Made by a program: the position numbers and the translations under genes
Origin: Polaribacter litorisediminis
GTDB taxonomy: Bacteria > Bacteroidota > Bacteroidia > Flavobacteriales > Flavobacteriaceae
Length of the DNA stretch: 64,000 bases
Assembly (NCBI RefSeq): GCF_019968605.1
Contig: NZ_CP082966.1
Span: forward strand, 372,001 to 436,000
Reading direction: 5' to 3'
The notes under the pieces: generated by a model
What the model saw: the letters and a program-made list of their open reading frames with translations, nothing else
Told to the model about the DNA's origin: nothing
Database searches by the model: none
Shown: positions 18,053 through 26,778 of the stretch, in pieces
Position numbering within the stretch: position 1 is the stretch's first letter
Layout of the letters: the number at the start of each line of letters is the position of its first letter

Positions 18053-19156
18053 ATGAAAAAAATAACACTATTGTTCGCTTTAATACTCCTTTTTAGCTGT
18101 CAAAAATCAAAAATGAAAGAAGAAATTGTTACTAATTTTTTTGTTGGAACTTATACCAACGGAGATAGCAAAGGAATTTATAAATATGAACTTTCTACAG
18201 AAGGAAAATTAAGACAAATAGGTTTGATGGCAGCAACCAGCAATCCTTCTTTTTTGGCGAAAAGCACTGATAATAAAACGCTTTTTACGGTTGATGAAGC
18301 AAATGAAGAAGGAACAGGTTTTGTAAAATCATATCGCATAGAAAAGGATTCGCTTTTATTGATAAGTAAATCAAAATCAGGTGGCGCGCACCCTTGTTTT
18401 ATAACGGTAAATGATAAAAATCAGGTTTTAGTTGCTAATTATTCGGGAGGAAATGTAGGTTTTTTACAAGCAAATATTTCAGGTAAATTATCACCTTTAT
18501 TGCATGTGCAGCAACATACAGGTAAAGGTACAACAGACAGGCAAACGGCGCCTCATGCGCACTCAACATGGTTTCACCCTGCTAAAAAAGAAATTATTTC
18601 TGTAGATTTGGGAAGCAACGAATTGTGGTTTTCTACGATTGACACCACTAAAAAAGAGTTGGTTTTTACCGATCAAAAAACATTACAAATGGCAGAAGGT
18701 GCAGGACCAAGACATCTTACGTTTCATCCCAATCATCAATGGATTTATGTTTTAAACGAACTAAATAACACGGTTTCTTTGGTGAAAGAAAAAGAAGGTA
18801 GGTATTATGTAGATACAGCTATTTCTATGATACCAGAAGGATATGCTGAATATACTAAAGGCGCAGATATTCATATTTCTAAGGACGGTCAGTTTTTATA
18901 TGCATCCAACCGAGGGCATAATTCGATTGTTATCTTTAAAATAAACGCAGAAAATGGAAGTTTAAATTTGGTCGGTTTTGAACCAGTAAAAGGAGGGAAT
19001 CCTCGTAACTTTTCTTTATCTCCAGACAATAAATTTTTGTTAGTAGCCAATAGGGATACCCATAATATGGTTTCTTTTAAAAGAGATGAATTCACCGGTA
19101 AGTTAACTTTTGTAGATGAAGTTACGGCTCCAGATCCTGTTTGTATCTTGTTTTAA
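18053..19156 (+). CDS. lactonase-family beta-propeller lipoprotein
   Basis: 367 residues, seven-bladed propeller of the YbhE/6-phosphogluconolactonase type. The signal peptide ends LILLFSCQK, so it is likely a lipoprotein. Typical strings: FFVGTYTNGDSKGIYKYEL, SNPSFLAKS, GGAHPCFITVN, TAPHAHSTWFHP and AGPRHLTFHPNHQW. The ATG at 18053 is right after the previous stop; a longer frame from 18020 overlaps it. Export makes a role on extracellular sugar lactones more likely than a role in the pentose pathway. Confidence 0.88.
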   Translation: MKKITLLFALILLFSCQKSKMKEEIVTNFFVGTYTNGDSKGIYKYELSTEGKLRQIGLMAATSNPSFLAKSTDNKTLFTVDEANEEGTGFVKSYRIEKDSLLLISKSKSGGAHPCFITVNDKNQVLVANYSGGNVGFLQANISGKLSPLLHVQQHTGKGTTDRQTAPHAHSTWFHPAKKEIISVDLGSNELWFSTIDTTKKELVFTDQKTLQMAEGAGPRHLTFHPNHQWIYVLNELNNTVSLVKEKEGRYYVDTAISMIPEGYAEYTKGADIHISKDGQFLYASNRGHNSIVIFKINAENGSLNLVGFEPVKGGNPRNFSLSPDNKFLLVANRDTHNMVSFKRDEFTGKLTFVDEVTAPDPVCILF

Positions 19157-19412
19157 GAACGAAAATAACATCATTCAATTTTATGGAGAAAAATCATGCG
19201 ACGTAATGATCGATGTGTTCAGTAGTTTTTAATTAAATTCAAAGAGGTATAATGGCATAAAATGTAAATTTTAGCGTTTATAAAAACCAATATCTTTTTT
19301 ATTTTCAAGACAAATGAGCATCAAACTTTTTTTAAAAGAAAAGGTTTTAAATCCGTTTACTTAAAATTTAAATTCAATTCCGTAACTTGTTGCATTAAAA
19401 TAGATATACATC

Positions 19413-19874
19413 ATGAAATCTTTATCAATTAACGGAAAAATCTTCACGATTGATGTGCAAGACGACATGCCTTTATTATGGGCAATTAGAGACATTGTAG
19501 GTTTAACGGGAACCAAGTTTGGTTGTGGTGTAGCGCAATGTGGCGCCTGTTCTGTGCTCATCAATGGGAAGCTGACAAAATCTTGTAGCATGCCCGTTTC
19601 TTACGGAATAGGAAAGGAAATTTTTACGATTGAAGGATCTTCTGAAAATCTCGAGTTTTTACGAGAAGCTTGGCATGATGGCAACGTACCACAATGCGGC
19701 TATTGCCAACCTGGGCAGTTAATTGCAGCCACTTTTTTGCTAGATACCACCGAAAATCCTTCGGATGAAGATATTGATACTGCCATGAGTGGAAACATTT
19801 GCAGGTGCGGAACCTACCCAAGAATTAGAAAAGCAATTCATAAAGCTGTTGCACTTAAAAACGAAAAGATATGA
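19413..19874 (+). CDS. 2Fe-2S subunit of molybdenum hydroxylase (IorA-type)
   Basis: 153 residues carrying two 2Fe-2S clusters. The plant-type site is CGVAQCGACSVLINGK with a further C downstream; the second is QCGYCQPGQ and ICRCGTYPRIR. It is the small subunit of isoquinoline 1-oxidoreductase-like enzymes, moving electrons from the molybdopterin subunit. It overlaps the large-subunit gene by four bases (ATGA). Confidence 0.94.
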   Translation: MKSLSINGKIFTIDVQDDMPLLWAIRDIVGLTGTKFGCGVAQCGACSVLINGKLTKSCSMPVSYGIGKEIFTIEGSSENLEFLREAWHDGNVPQCGYCQPGQLIAATFLLDTTENPSDEDIDTAMSGNICRCGTYPRIRKAIHKAVALKNEKI

Positions 19875-22084
19875 GTACCATACAGCAAATAAAACGTAGA
19901 GATTTTATAAAGTTATTCGGATTGGCTTCGGGTGGAATCCTTTTAGGATGTACCGTATCTTCTGATAAAAAAGAATTTATTCCGCAGATAGCGGGTACTT
20001 TTACACCGAATTTATTTGTGCAAATTCAAAAAGACGGACATATTACACTACTTGCTTCACGCTCAGAAATGGGGCAAGGTATCAGAACTTCTTTGGCATC
20101 CGCAATTGCGGATGAGTTAGAAGCAGATTGGAAGTATATCACCGTAAAACAAGCCACAGGAAATGCGAAATATGGCAATCAAAATACAGATGGTTCTCGA
20201 AGTGTAAGAACGTTATTAGAACCGATGCGAAAAATGGGAGCTACCGCAAAAGCGATGTTAATTACTGCCGCTGCCACAAAATGGAATATTCCAGAAGCGG
20301 CTTGTAAAGCTGCAAACCATTATGTCATCAATACGCAAAATAACGATACAATGTTCTTTGGTGATTTGGTAGAAGAAGCTTCTAAAGTTGCCATACCGGC
20401 TGAAGAAAGTATCGAGCTAAAAAAAGTGGAAGATTTTAAATTTATCGGAAAAACGTTAAAAAGTGTCGATTTAAAAGATTTTACACACGGAACTGCCAAT
20501 TACGGAATTGATATACGAATTCCGAATCTAAAATTTGCTGCCATTGCAAGATGTCCTGTAACTTTCGGAACCGTAAAAAGTTATGAAGATACAAATGCTA
20601 AGAAAATAGCGGGTGTAGAGACTATTTTTCAATTAGATAGGATGGTGCCGCCAACAGGCAAGTTTTTTGGAGCATTAGGCGGGGTTGTTGTTATTGCAAA
20701 TAATACTTGGGCTGCTTTTCAAGGGAAATTAGACTTAAATATTGAATGGAATTACGGTAAAAATCAATCTTTTGATACTGAGAAATTCAAAGAAAAACTC
20801 ACCCAAAGAGCGCATGAAAAAGGCAAACTAGTTCCTGGTAGTCATGGCAATGTGTATCGTGCTTTTGATGCTTCTAAAAATATTGTGGAAGCAACATATC
20901 ATGTTCCGTTTTTAGTCCATGCACCCATGGAAGTACCCAATGCAACCGCTTGGTTTCAAGGAGATACCGTAGAAGTTTGGGCACCTGTGCAAGATCCGCA
21001 AACGGCAAGGGCAGAAATTGCACACTTCTTTAAAATTCCGTTAGAAAATATAACGGTCAATGTTACCTTTTTAGGAGGTGCTTTTGGTCGGAAATCAAAA
21101 TCTGATTTTGTGGTAGAGGCTGTTGCTATTTCTAAAAAAATAAACGCACCTGTTCAAGTAGTTTGGACGCGAGAAGATGATATACAACATAGTTTTTACC
21201 ATGCCACAAGTGTGCAGTATTTAAAGGGTTCTATAAATGAGGCAGGCAACGTTACCGGTTGGTTGCAGCGTCTTGCCATGCCATCTATTGTGTCTTCTTT
21301 TAAACCGATGTCTGATTATGTTTCTGGTTTTGAGCTGAATCAAGGGTTTACAAACAATCCGTATCAACTTACTAATTTTAGATTAGAAAACTCGAAAGCA
21401 GAAGCTCATGTAAGAATTGGTTGGATGCGCTCTGTAGTGAACATTCATAGTGGTTTTGGTAACAATTCTTTTGTAGATGAATTGGCACATGCGGCGAATA
21501 TAGATCCGGTGCAGTTTCATTTAAATTTAATTGGGAAAGATACCATTGTCTCCGGTAAGTCTAAATTCCCTTATAATTCTAAACGGATGAAAGACGTGTT
21601 AAAAAACACTGCTAAAATAGCGAATTGGGGAAAAAAGTTGCCTGAAAATCACGGTTTGGGAGTTGCCATTCACTATAGTTTTTATAGTTATGTAGCAACG
21701 ATTGTTGAGGTTTCTGTAAAAAACGAAAAAGTAAAAGTTGAACATATTTGGACGACCATAGATTGTGGATTGGCATTAAATAAAGACAATATTATTAATC
21801 AACTAGAAGGAGCTGCCATTTTTGGAATGTCGCTTGCTTTGTACGGTAAAATTTCTGCAAAAGAAGGCGCCGTGGAACAACATAATTTCTTTGATTACGA
21901 AATGACAAGAATGAAGGATGCGCCAAAAATAGAAGTAGCAATTATGGATAAAATGGACGAGCCACCAACCGGAGTAGGAGAGCCTGGGGTGCCACCAATT
22001 GCACCTGCAATTTGTAACGCTATTTTTAATGCGATAGGCAAACGAATTCGAAGTTTGCCTTTGATGGATGAAGGGTTGGTTTAG
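19871..22084 (+). CDS. molybdopterin-binding subunit (IorB-type aldehyde/xanthine oxidase family)
   Basis: 737 residues. A twin-arginine signal (KRRDFIKLFGLASGGILLGCT) indicates export in a folded state with its small partner. The body is the Ald_Xan_dh type: SRSEMGQGIRTSLASAIADE, VHAPMEVPNATAW, FLGGAFGRKSKSDFVVEA, and PPTGVGEPGVPPIAPAICNA near the end with the catalytic glutamate region. No XdhC-type or cofactor gene follows. A 148-bp stretch of this gene (21073-21220) has a diverged second copy at 31706-31856. Confidence 0.93.
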   Translation: MSTIQQIKRRDFIKLFGLASGGILLGCTVSSDKKEFIPQIAGTFTPNLFVQIQKDGHITLLASRSEMGQGIRTSLASAIADELEADWKYITVKQATGNAKYGNQNTDGSRSVRTLLEPMRKMGATAKAMLITAAATKWNIPEAACKAANHYVINTQNNDTMFFGDLVEEASKVAIPAEESIELKKVEDFKFIGKTLKSVDLKDFTHGTANYGIDIRIPNLKFAAIARCPVTFGTVKSYEDTNAKKIAGVETIFQLDRMVPPTGKFFGALGGVVVIANNTWAAFQGKLDLNIEWNYGKNQSFDTEKFKEKLTQRAHEKGKLVPGSHGNVYRAFDASKNIVEATYHVPFLVHAPMEVPNATAWFQGDTVEVWAPVQDPQTARAEIAHFFKIPLENITVNVTFLGGAFGRKSKSDFVVEAVAISKKINAPVQVVWTREDDIQHSFYHATSVQYLKGSINEAGNVTGWLQRLAMPSIVSSFKPMSDYVSGFELNQGFTNNPYQLTNFRLENSKAEAHVRIGWMRSVVNIHSGFGNNSFVDELAHAANIDPVQFHLNLIGKDTIVSGKSKFPYNSKRMKDVLKNTAKIANWGKKLPENHGLGVAIHYSFYSYVATIVEVSVKNEKVKVEHIWTTIDCGLALNKDNIINQLEGAAIFGMSLALYGKISAKEGAVEQHNFFDYEMTRMKDAPKIEVAIMDKMDEPPTGVGEPGVPPIAPAICNAIFNAIGKRIRSLPLMDEGLV

Positions 22085-22121
22085 AAGAAACAACCTAGGA
22101 GAAACAACCTAGAAGTAGCGC

Positions 22122-22250
22122 ATGGATATATCAAAAAATAATGCCTTTTTACAATTGATAAAATTATCCGACGCTCTGCGCAGGTGGTCAATAGGAAAGT
22201 TTGAAAACTTGGATTTTCATCAAACTAAAAATAAGATTTTTTCCGCTTGA
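22122..22250 (+). CDS. possible small protein or truncated 5' gene end
   Basis: A 42-codon frame beginning MDISKNNAFLQLIKLSDALR and ending in KIFSA. It lies 37 bp after the hydroxylase gene and has coding-like composition. It might be the start of a lost downstream gene. No family is recognised, and a 36-codon frame on the other strand covers the same area. Confidence 0.25.
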   Translation: MDISKNNAFLQLIKLSDALRRWSIGKFENLDFHQTKNKIFSA

Positions 22251-22346
22251 GACTTCGATGGCGCTGCCCTCTAGGTAGTTTATTTCCTTTTTTTTCATTG
22301 TGGTTAAAATAATTTTCTCAATAAAAAAATTAGGAATATAACATTT

Positions 22347-22484
22347 TTACAATTCTAAAATTTGACGCATTCTACGTGTAATTGCATTTTCCTTATTTAA
22401 ACGAAAATAGATTTCTAGTAGCGAATCTTCATCTCTATAAATACGACTGGGGTCTTTCGTTCCAAGCAATTTACAATTGCTCTC
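22347..22484 (-). pseudogene. decayed gene fragment, unknown family
   Basis: On the minus strand the frame ending at the TAA at 22347 reads LLGTKDPSRIYRDEDSLLEI and then YFRLNKENAITRRMRQILEL, which looks like real protein. Upstream it is closed by a TAG, and a neighbouring frame reads LRKIRLIEPILPNNGIR, so a frameshift probably split it. No start codon fits. Family unknown to me. Confidence 0.4.
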
Positions 22485-22557
22485 TACCTAATTCCATTAT
22501 TTGGTAATATGGGTTCAATAAGTCTTATTTTTCTTAAAACTATTTGGTTTAAAGCGA

Positions 22558-22721
22558 ATACCATTTACATCTTTAGTTTACCGTAATAAAACGCCTCTTT
22601 ACTTTCTTCATCATTTAAAAAATAAATCGTAGCGATGGGGCTATGCTTCCTATTTTAAACTAGAAAAAAGAAAAAAAGTCATCATTTTATTTTTACGGTA
22701 AATCCAAATCATAAATGATAT
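22558..22721. mobile_element. inverted-repeat element (MITE-like), copy A
   Basis: Starts ATACCATTTACATCTTTAGT and ends AAATCATAAATGATAT. The two ends are imperfect inverted repeats. The middle has the shared blocks GTAATAAAACGCC, TCATTTAAAAAATAAA, GGGGCTATGCTT and TCATCATTTTATTTTTACGG. Three more copies are at 26202, 52919 and 61171. No coding capacity, so it would depend on an outside transposase. Confidence 0.8.
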
Positions 22722-22821
22722 AACACAACATGAAATGGTATAATATCAAAACAATTTTAAGCGGATTTCAGATAATCAATGTGTTAAACAAATGATAAAA
22801 GGGTTTAAATAGAAAGTTGAC

Positions 22822-22864
22822 TGATATAAATCATTACCTGAGACTTACATGGATTATATCTTCA
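22822..22864 (+). promoter_or_regulatory. CRP/FNR-like site and -7 box of the BON gene
   Basis: TGATATAAATCA (22822-22833) is a TGAT-N4-ATCA inverted repeat. TATCTTCA (22857-22864) is a degenerate TAnnTTTG box whose centre is 33 bp downstream. The ATG is at 22901. Confidence 0.6.
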
Positions 22865-22900
22865 CTGAACAAATTATTGTTTAATTAAATTTTTTTAAAA

Positions 22901-23557
22901 ATGAAAACAGATTTAGAAATCAGAGATGATGTACTCGATGAGTTGGCTTGGCAACCAAACGTTGATGAAACCGAAATTGGTGTGATTGTAAAAGATGGCA
23001 TTGTTACTCTTACTGGAACAGTGGGTAGTTACGCAAAAAAGAGAGCAGCTGAAGAAGCCGTAAAAAAAGTAAAAGGAGTTAAAGCAGTAGCAGAAGACAT
23101 TGAGGTAAAGTTTGGCAATTCCTTTGCAAGAACGGACGCCGATATTGCAAAAGTGGCCGTTAGTTCGTTAGAATGGAATTCTTCGGTACCAAATAATAAA
23201 GTGATGGTTAAAGTTGATGACGGTTGGGTGAGCCTAACTGGCGAAGTGCCATGGTCCTATCAAAAAGATTCAGCCAAAAGAGCTGTTGAGAATTTACAGG
23301 GTGTGAGAGGTGTGACTAATTTAATTACCATTAAACAAGCTGTGGAACCTTATCAAATTAAGGAAAGAATTAAAAAAGCTTTTGAACGCTCTGCAGATCT
23401 TGAAGCTAAAAATATTATGGTAACTGTGGATGGTCATAAAGTGAAATTAAAAGGTAAAGTACATTCACTTACAGAAAAAGATGAAGCGCTTAAGGCAGCA
23501 TACTATGCACCCGGCGTATATGAAGTAGATAATGAATTGGAAGTTTCTTATTATTAG
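22901..23557 (+). CDS. three-BON-domain stress protein
   Basis: 218 residues made of three BON domains (about 1-70, 75-145, 146-218), each with the pattern V..G.V.L.G.V. (GIVTLTGTVGSYAKKRAAEE; GWVSLTGEVPWSYQKDSAKR; HKVKLKGKVHSLTEKDEALK). BON domains bind phospholipid or sit in osmotic-shock proteins such as OsmY. There is no signal peptide, so this one is probably cytosolic, which is common in flavobacterial homologues. It has its own regulatory site upstream and a strong terminator downstream. Confidence 0.9.
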   Translation: MKTDLEIRDDVLDELAWQPNVDETEIGVIVKDGIVTLTGTVGSYAKKRAAEEAVKKVKGVKAVAEDIEVKFGNSFARTDADIAKVAVSSLEWNSSVPNNKVMVKVDDGWVSLTGEVPWSYQKDSAKRAVENLQGVRGVTNLITIKQAVEPYQIKERIKKAFERSADLEAKNIMVTVDGHKVKLKGKVHSLTEKDEALKAAYYAPGVYEVDNELEVSYY

Positions 23558-23572
23558 AAACGATAGTTTGTA

Positions 23573-23617
23573 AAGTAGCCCCAACCTAAACAAAATGGTA
23601 GGGGCTACTTTATTTTT
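23573..23617 (+). terminator. strong terminator of BON gene
   Basis: AAAGTAGCCCCAACC pairs with GGTAGGGGCTACTTT around a loop, followed by ATTTTTAT. Confidence 0.85.
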
Positions 23618-23625
23618 ATAATCAT

Positions 23626-23843
23626 TGTTGTCCGATAAAAGATAAAAAGACCGCTTTCGCTATTAGAATAAAGAACAAATACTTGAATGTAACTAACTGA
23701 AAAACAACATTATTATGATTTTAAATTTTTCGATACATCATAAATTCTAAAGCGGTTTTAAAAGCAAGGTATACTTTAAAGACTCTTCAAAATCAATACT
23801 ATCAATACTTTAAAACACTTTAGCTAATTTTAATCGGAAAACA
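23626..23843. mobile_element. IS-end-like inverted-repeat element, copy 1
   Basis: Begins TGTTGTCCGATAAAA and ends TTTTAATCGGAAAACA, an inverted pair. Inner AAGACCGCTTT and AAAGCGGTTTT are also inverted. About 218 bp with no gene. It is highly similar to 26433-26654 in the same orientation and looks like a non-autonomous derivative of an insertion sequence. Confidence 0.75.
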
Positions 23844-23862
23844 CTATTTTATACTATCTTAA

Positions 23863-24783
23863 TTATCCTATTTTAATTTGTTGTTTTATGGATAGCACTT
23901 CTGAAAACAAATCGCCTAATTTTTCTACTCTTTTAGGCATCGTTTTTATATTAAAATCTTTTGGAAGAAAACCACCATTTTTAACCTCTTTCCAAGTTAA
24001 TGGAGCAGAAACTGGAGCGTTAGGATAGGCACGAACTGTATAAGGAGCAGCTGTATTTCTACTGATGACATTTTGTAAATAATCTACAGTTACTTTGTTA
24101 CTAATATGCGTTTTTTTGCTTTTTTTTTGGGTAGTAATCAAGTTGGGATATTTTTTAGCTAATGTGTCGTTTATACGTTTTACCCATTCTCTTACTTCTT
24201 TAAACGAATATTTAGGAACTATAGGAACATAAACATGTAAACCCGAGCCTCCTGTTGTCTTTGGATATGATTTTAAGTTCATTGAATTTAGTAATTCATT
24301 TAAATAACTTGCTGCTTGCAGTACGGTCTCAAAAGCAACATTTTCATTTACATCAAAATCAAAAATAGCCATATCAGGATAACTATAATTAGTTGCTTTT
24401 GAAGACCATAGATGAAATTCAAAGCCACCTCTAGACGCAAAAAATAATAGACCAGCAGCAGAATCAATCAATGGAACTCGAATAGTTTTATCTTGACTAA
24501 TTTCTTCGTATGCAATGGTGTGAAATAGATTTTCATCTTCCTCTTCATCTTCAAAATTCCTTTTGTAAAAAGAAAGCTCCTCAATACCCTTCGGAAAGTA
24601 ATGCAGGGTCACAGGTCGGTCTTTAAAATAAGGTAATAGTGTAGGCGCCATATCAAAATAGTATTGTAATATATCTAGCTTGGTATAGCCTTCTTTAGGC
24701 CAATATACTTTATTAGGATGAGTAATTTGTAACTCATACCCTCGAACGTTCCATATTATTGGTTTTTCTTTATCTAAACTCAT
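23863..24783 (-). CDS. stand-alone LigD-type polymerase/primase domain protein
   Basis: 306 residues matching the archaeo-eukaryotic primase-like polymerase domain of ligase D. LTHPNKVYWPKEGYTKLDI-type opening is seen as ITHPNKVYWPKEGYTKLDIL. GIEELSFYKRN, LFFASRGGFEFHLWSSKA and the metal-binding pair in MAIFDFDVNENV (Asp-Phe-Asp) follow; TGGSGLHVYVPI is the catalytic histidine motif. It fills gaps or adds nucleotides at DNA ends. No ligase or nuclease domain is attached and no Ku gene is in the window. Its ATG overlaps the stop of the ArsC-like pseudogene (ATGA), so the two once formed an operon. Confidence 0.92.
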   Translation of the reverse strand: MSLDKEKPIIWNVRGYELQITHPNKVYWPKEGYTKLDILQYYFDMAPTLLPYFKDRPVTLHYFPKGIEELSFYKRNFEDEEEDENLFHTIAYEEISQDKTIRVPLIDSAAGLLFFASRGGFEFHLWSSKATNYSYPDMAIFDFDVNENVAFETVLQAASYLNELLNSMNLKSYPKTTGGSGLHVYVPIVPKYSFKEVREWVKRINDTLAKKYPNLITTQKKSKKTHISNKVTVDYLQNVISRNTAAPYTVRAYPNAPVSAPLTWKEVKNGGFLPKDFNIKTMPKRVEKLGDLFSEVLSIKQQIKIG

Positions 24784-25154
24784 TTTAAATACATTTTACA
24801 AATAATCTTTACAATTTTACGAGGTGTTTTTACCAGTATTGTCTTGTCTGTTCGCTTTGCATTGGGGTCTTTTATAAATTCAGGATTTTTGTGCATTACT
24901 TTTATTCAGTCGTCATTGCTTAAATTAGGGTTTCTAAAGGGTTTTTTAAACCTTGAATGCTTTTTATTTACCAATCTATCAAAACTTAAATGAAGTCTAT
25001 CGGCAAGCTCTTCTAGCCGTGTTTCTGTAATTGGTGTTTTTATAATATCTGCATCTCTAGTTGTTAAACCACATGCCAATTTTTTTTCTGCTATTCAAGA
25101 ATTAGGGTTATAAAATAGCGTCACTTCCCAATTTGATGTTGCTATTTCTCCTAT
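24780..25154 (-). pseudogene. broken ArsC/Spx-like gene upstream of the LigD-type polymerase
   Basis: 125 codons stay in one frame from 25154 to a TGA at 24780 that overlaps the polymerase ATG. They read GEIATSNWEVTLFYNPNS, stop (25095-25097), IAEKKLACGLTTRDADIIKT, PITETRLEELADRLHLSFDR, then after NLSNDD a stop (24906-24908) and IKVMHKNPEFIKDPNAKR. The first codon is ATA where ATG is expected. By memory it resembles arsenate-reductase-family thioredoxin-fold proteins of Flavobacteria, where the second stop would replace a tryptophan (TGG to TGA). Three point changes without frameshift point to recent loss. A CRP/FNR-like promoter is still in place. Confidence 0.75.
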
Positions 25155-25177
25155 TGTATTTTTTTTAAATCATTTTA

Positions 25178-25220
25178 TGAAATTAGTTCATTCAATGAAA
25201 GTTGCCAATGATATAAATCA
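25178..25220 (-). promoter_or_regulatory. CRP/FNR-like site and -7 box of the ArsC-like/LigD operon
   Basis: TGATATAAATCA (25209-25220), identical to the site before the BON gene, and TAATTTCA on the minus strand (25178-25185) with centres 33 bp apart. Confidence 0.6.
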
Positions 25221-25251
25221 GTGAACTACTAAAAATTGAATAATGAGTGCT

Positions 25252-25638
25252 TTACATAAATTTTGGAAGAAATCGATAGAAGTCTTTCTTCAAATCGCCG
25301 TAAATCTTTCTTTGCGTTTCCATACGATCCCTAAATGCAACATGATGTTTGGCTAAATTTACATTTATGACGTTTTCCCCTTTTTCATCGTGAGTGACCA
25401 TATTGGTTTCATGCACATTAATGTGGTGTTGTAAAGTGTCAATGACTTCACCTTGACGAATAAATTGATTTTGAAAATGCTCTAACTGAGCCAATACATT
25501 TTTGTCTGTCCAGCGTTTAATCAACTCTTCTAAGCGATTATTAAATGTTTTTAATTCGTCTTCCCAAAATGAGAGTTCACTTCGCCATTGTTTATGTTCA
25601 AAATGTAAATCTGAATTATTCATACTTTCTTTTTTCAT
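25252..25638 (-). CDS. hypothetical coiled-coil protein
   Basis: 128 residues, almost wholly helical and charged (FWEDELKTFNNRLEELIKRW; LEHFQNQFIRQGEVIDTLQH), with no signal or membrane segment. A second ATG five codons in (MNNSDLHFEH) is an alternative start. It follows the AhpD-like gene by 39 bp and may share its CRP/FNR-type promoter. I do not recognise the family. Confidence 0.7.
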   Translation of the reverse strand: MKKESMNNSDLHFEHKQWRSELSFWEDELKTFNNRLEELIKRWTDKNVLAQLEHFQNQFIRQGEVIDTLQHHINVHETNMVTHDEKGENVINVNLAKHHVAFRDRMETQRKIYGDLKKDFYRFLPKFM

Positions 25639-25677
25639 TACAGGTGTTTTAATTTTTACTTGTTATTGTAATGTTTG

Positions 25678-26034
25678 TTATGTATGCTCTTTTAAGGCGA
25701 TAAATTGATTTAATGCCTCTAAAGCTTCGCAACCATACACTACAGAAGGACCACCTCCCATTAGTATGGCAACTCCAATTGTTTCTGTAATCTCTTGTGA
25801 AGAAGCACCAGATTCAAGTGCATCGTGAACATGAAAGGCTATACATCCATCACATCGTACCGTAATGGCTATACCTAATGCAATAAGTTCTTTGGTTTTA
25901 GCATTTAATGCTCCGTCTGCGATACTTGCTTTGTGCAAATTTTCAAATCCCTGCATTGTAGTTGGAATTTTAGCGCCTAATTGATCCATTAGTTTTAAAA
26001 GGTTGTTATAATGTTTTGGAAATTCTTTGATCAT
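25678..26034 (-). CDS. carboxymuconolactone decarboxylase-family (AhpD-like) protein
   Basis: 118 residues of the CMD/AhpD helical fold. The redox motif is CDGCIAFHVHDALESGAS, giving Cys-x-x-Cys with the downstream histidine expected for peroxidase-coupled members. AKTKELIALGIAITVRCDGC is the usual approach to the motif. It probably reduces peroxide or disulfide partners. First gene of a two-gene unit; a CRP/FNR-like site with a good TAACTTTG box lies 36-78 bp upstream. Confidence 0.9.
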   Translation of the reverse strand: MIKEFPKHYNNLLKLMDQLGAKIPTTMQGFENLHKASIADGALNAKTKELIALGIAITVRCDGCIAFHVHDALESGASSQEITETIGVAILMGGGPSVVYGCEALEALNQFIALKEHT

Positions 26035-26069
26035 GACCTAATTATTTAAATTTGGATATTCTTTGTCAT

Positions 26070-26112
26070 CAAAGTTATTTTAAAATGAAAACATCTGAAA
26101 TGATGTGTATCA
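26070..26112 (-). promoter_or_regulatory. CRP/FNR-like site and -7 box of the AhpD-like gene
   Basis: TGATGTGTATCA (26101-26112) and, on the minus strand, TAACTTTG (26070-26077), a perfect TAnnTTTG. Centres are 33 bp apart, which places the site near -42, the position of class II activation. Confidence 0.65.
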
Positions 26113-26201
26113 TTTAGTTTCATTCCCCTCTAAAAGTTTTTTAAAAACAGACAAATAGACTCTGAATCCTTTATACATAGGCTTTTATTTTAAGTAAATA
26201 A

Positions 26202-26354
26202 ATACCATCTACTACTTGAATTTACCGCAATAAAACACCCTTTTTTTATCACCTAAAAAATAAACCGTACTAGGGCTATGCTTGATGTTTTAAATTCAAA
26301 TAAAGAAAAAAAGCATCATTTTATATTATGATAAATTCAAATCGTTCATGGTAT
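26202..26354. mobile_element. inverted-repeat element (MITE-like), copy B
   Basis: ATACCATCTACTACTTGAAT at one end and ATTCAAATCGTTCATGGTAT at the other form the inverted ends. Shares AATAAAACACCC, AAATAAACCGTA, GGGCTATGCTT and GCATCATTTTAT with the other copies. Confidence 0.8.
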
Positions 26355-26432
26355 AAGATACATATTCGCAGTAATTTTTAATCTTTTAATTCTTGGTGTT
26401 TCTAAAGAAATAAAAGTAACTTTTTTAAATCA

Positions 26433-26654
26433 TGGCTGTCCGATAAAAGATAAAAAGACTGCTTTCGCTGTTAGAATAAAGAACAAAGACTTGAATGTAA
26501 CTAACTGAAAAACAATAGTATTACGGTTTTAAATTTTTCGATACATCATAAATTCTAAAGCGGTTTTAATAGCAAGGTGTACTACTTTAAAAACCTTTGA
26601 AAATCAAGACTATCAATACTTTAAAACACTTTAGCCAATTTTAATCGGACAACA
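26433..26654. mobile_element. IS-end-like inverted-repeat element, copy 2
   Basis: Begins TGGCTGTCCGATAAAAG and ends TTTTAATCGGACAACA. Long near-identical stretches with 23626-23843, for example TTTTTCGATACATCATAAAT. Same orientation as copy 1, so the two are direct repeats around the LigD/AhpD genes. Confidence 0.75.
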
Positions 26655-26778
26655 CTATTTTTAAATATTAAATAAGTTAAATAATTGTAAATCAATATTT
26701 TGATTAATGTGTTAAAAGAATGATGTGTTCGGTTTTTGGTGCTTAAATAACTAATTAATTTTATAAATATAGCTAGGC

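Larger units (their letters stand above)
22085..22900. other. gene-poor interval after the molybdenum hydroxylase operon
   Basis: No intact gene. It holds a short plus-strand frame (22122-22250), a decayed minus-strand frame (22347-22484), inverted-repeat element copy A (22558-22721) and the regulatory site of the BON gene (22822-22864). Confidence 0.7.

Noticed and set aside
22188-22298. 36-codon minus frame with NYLEGSAIEVSSGKN
   Set aside because: It overlaps the equally plausible plus frame 22122-22250 and shows no family; neither strand is convincing.
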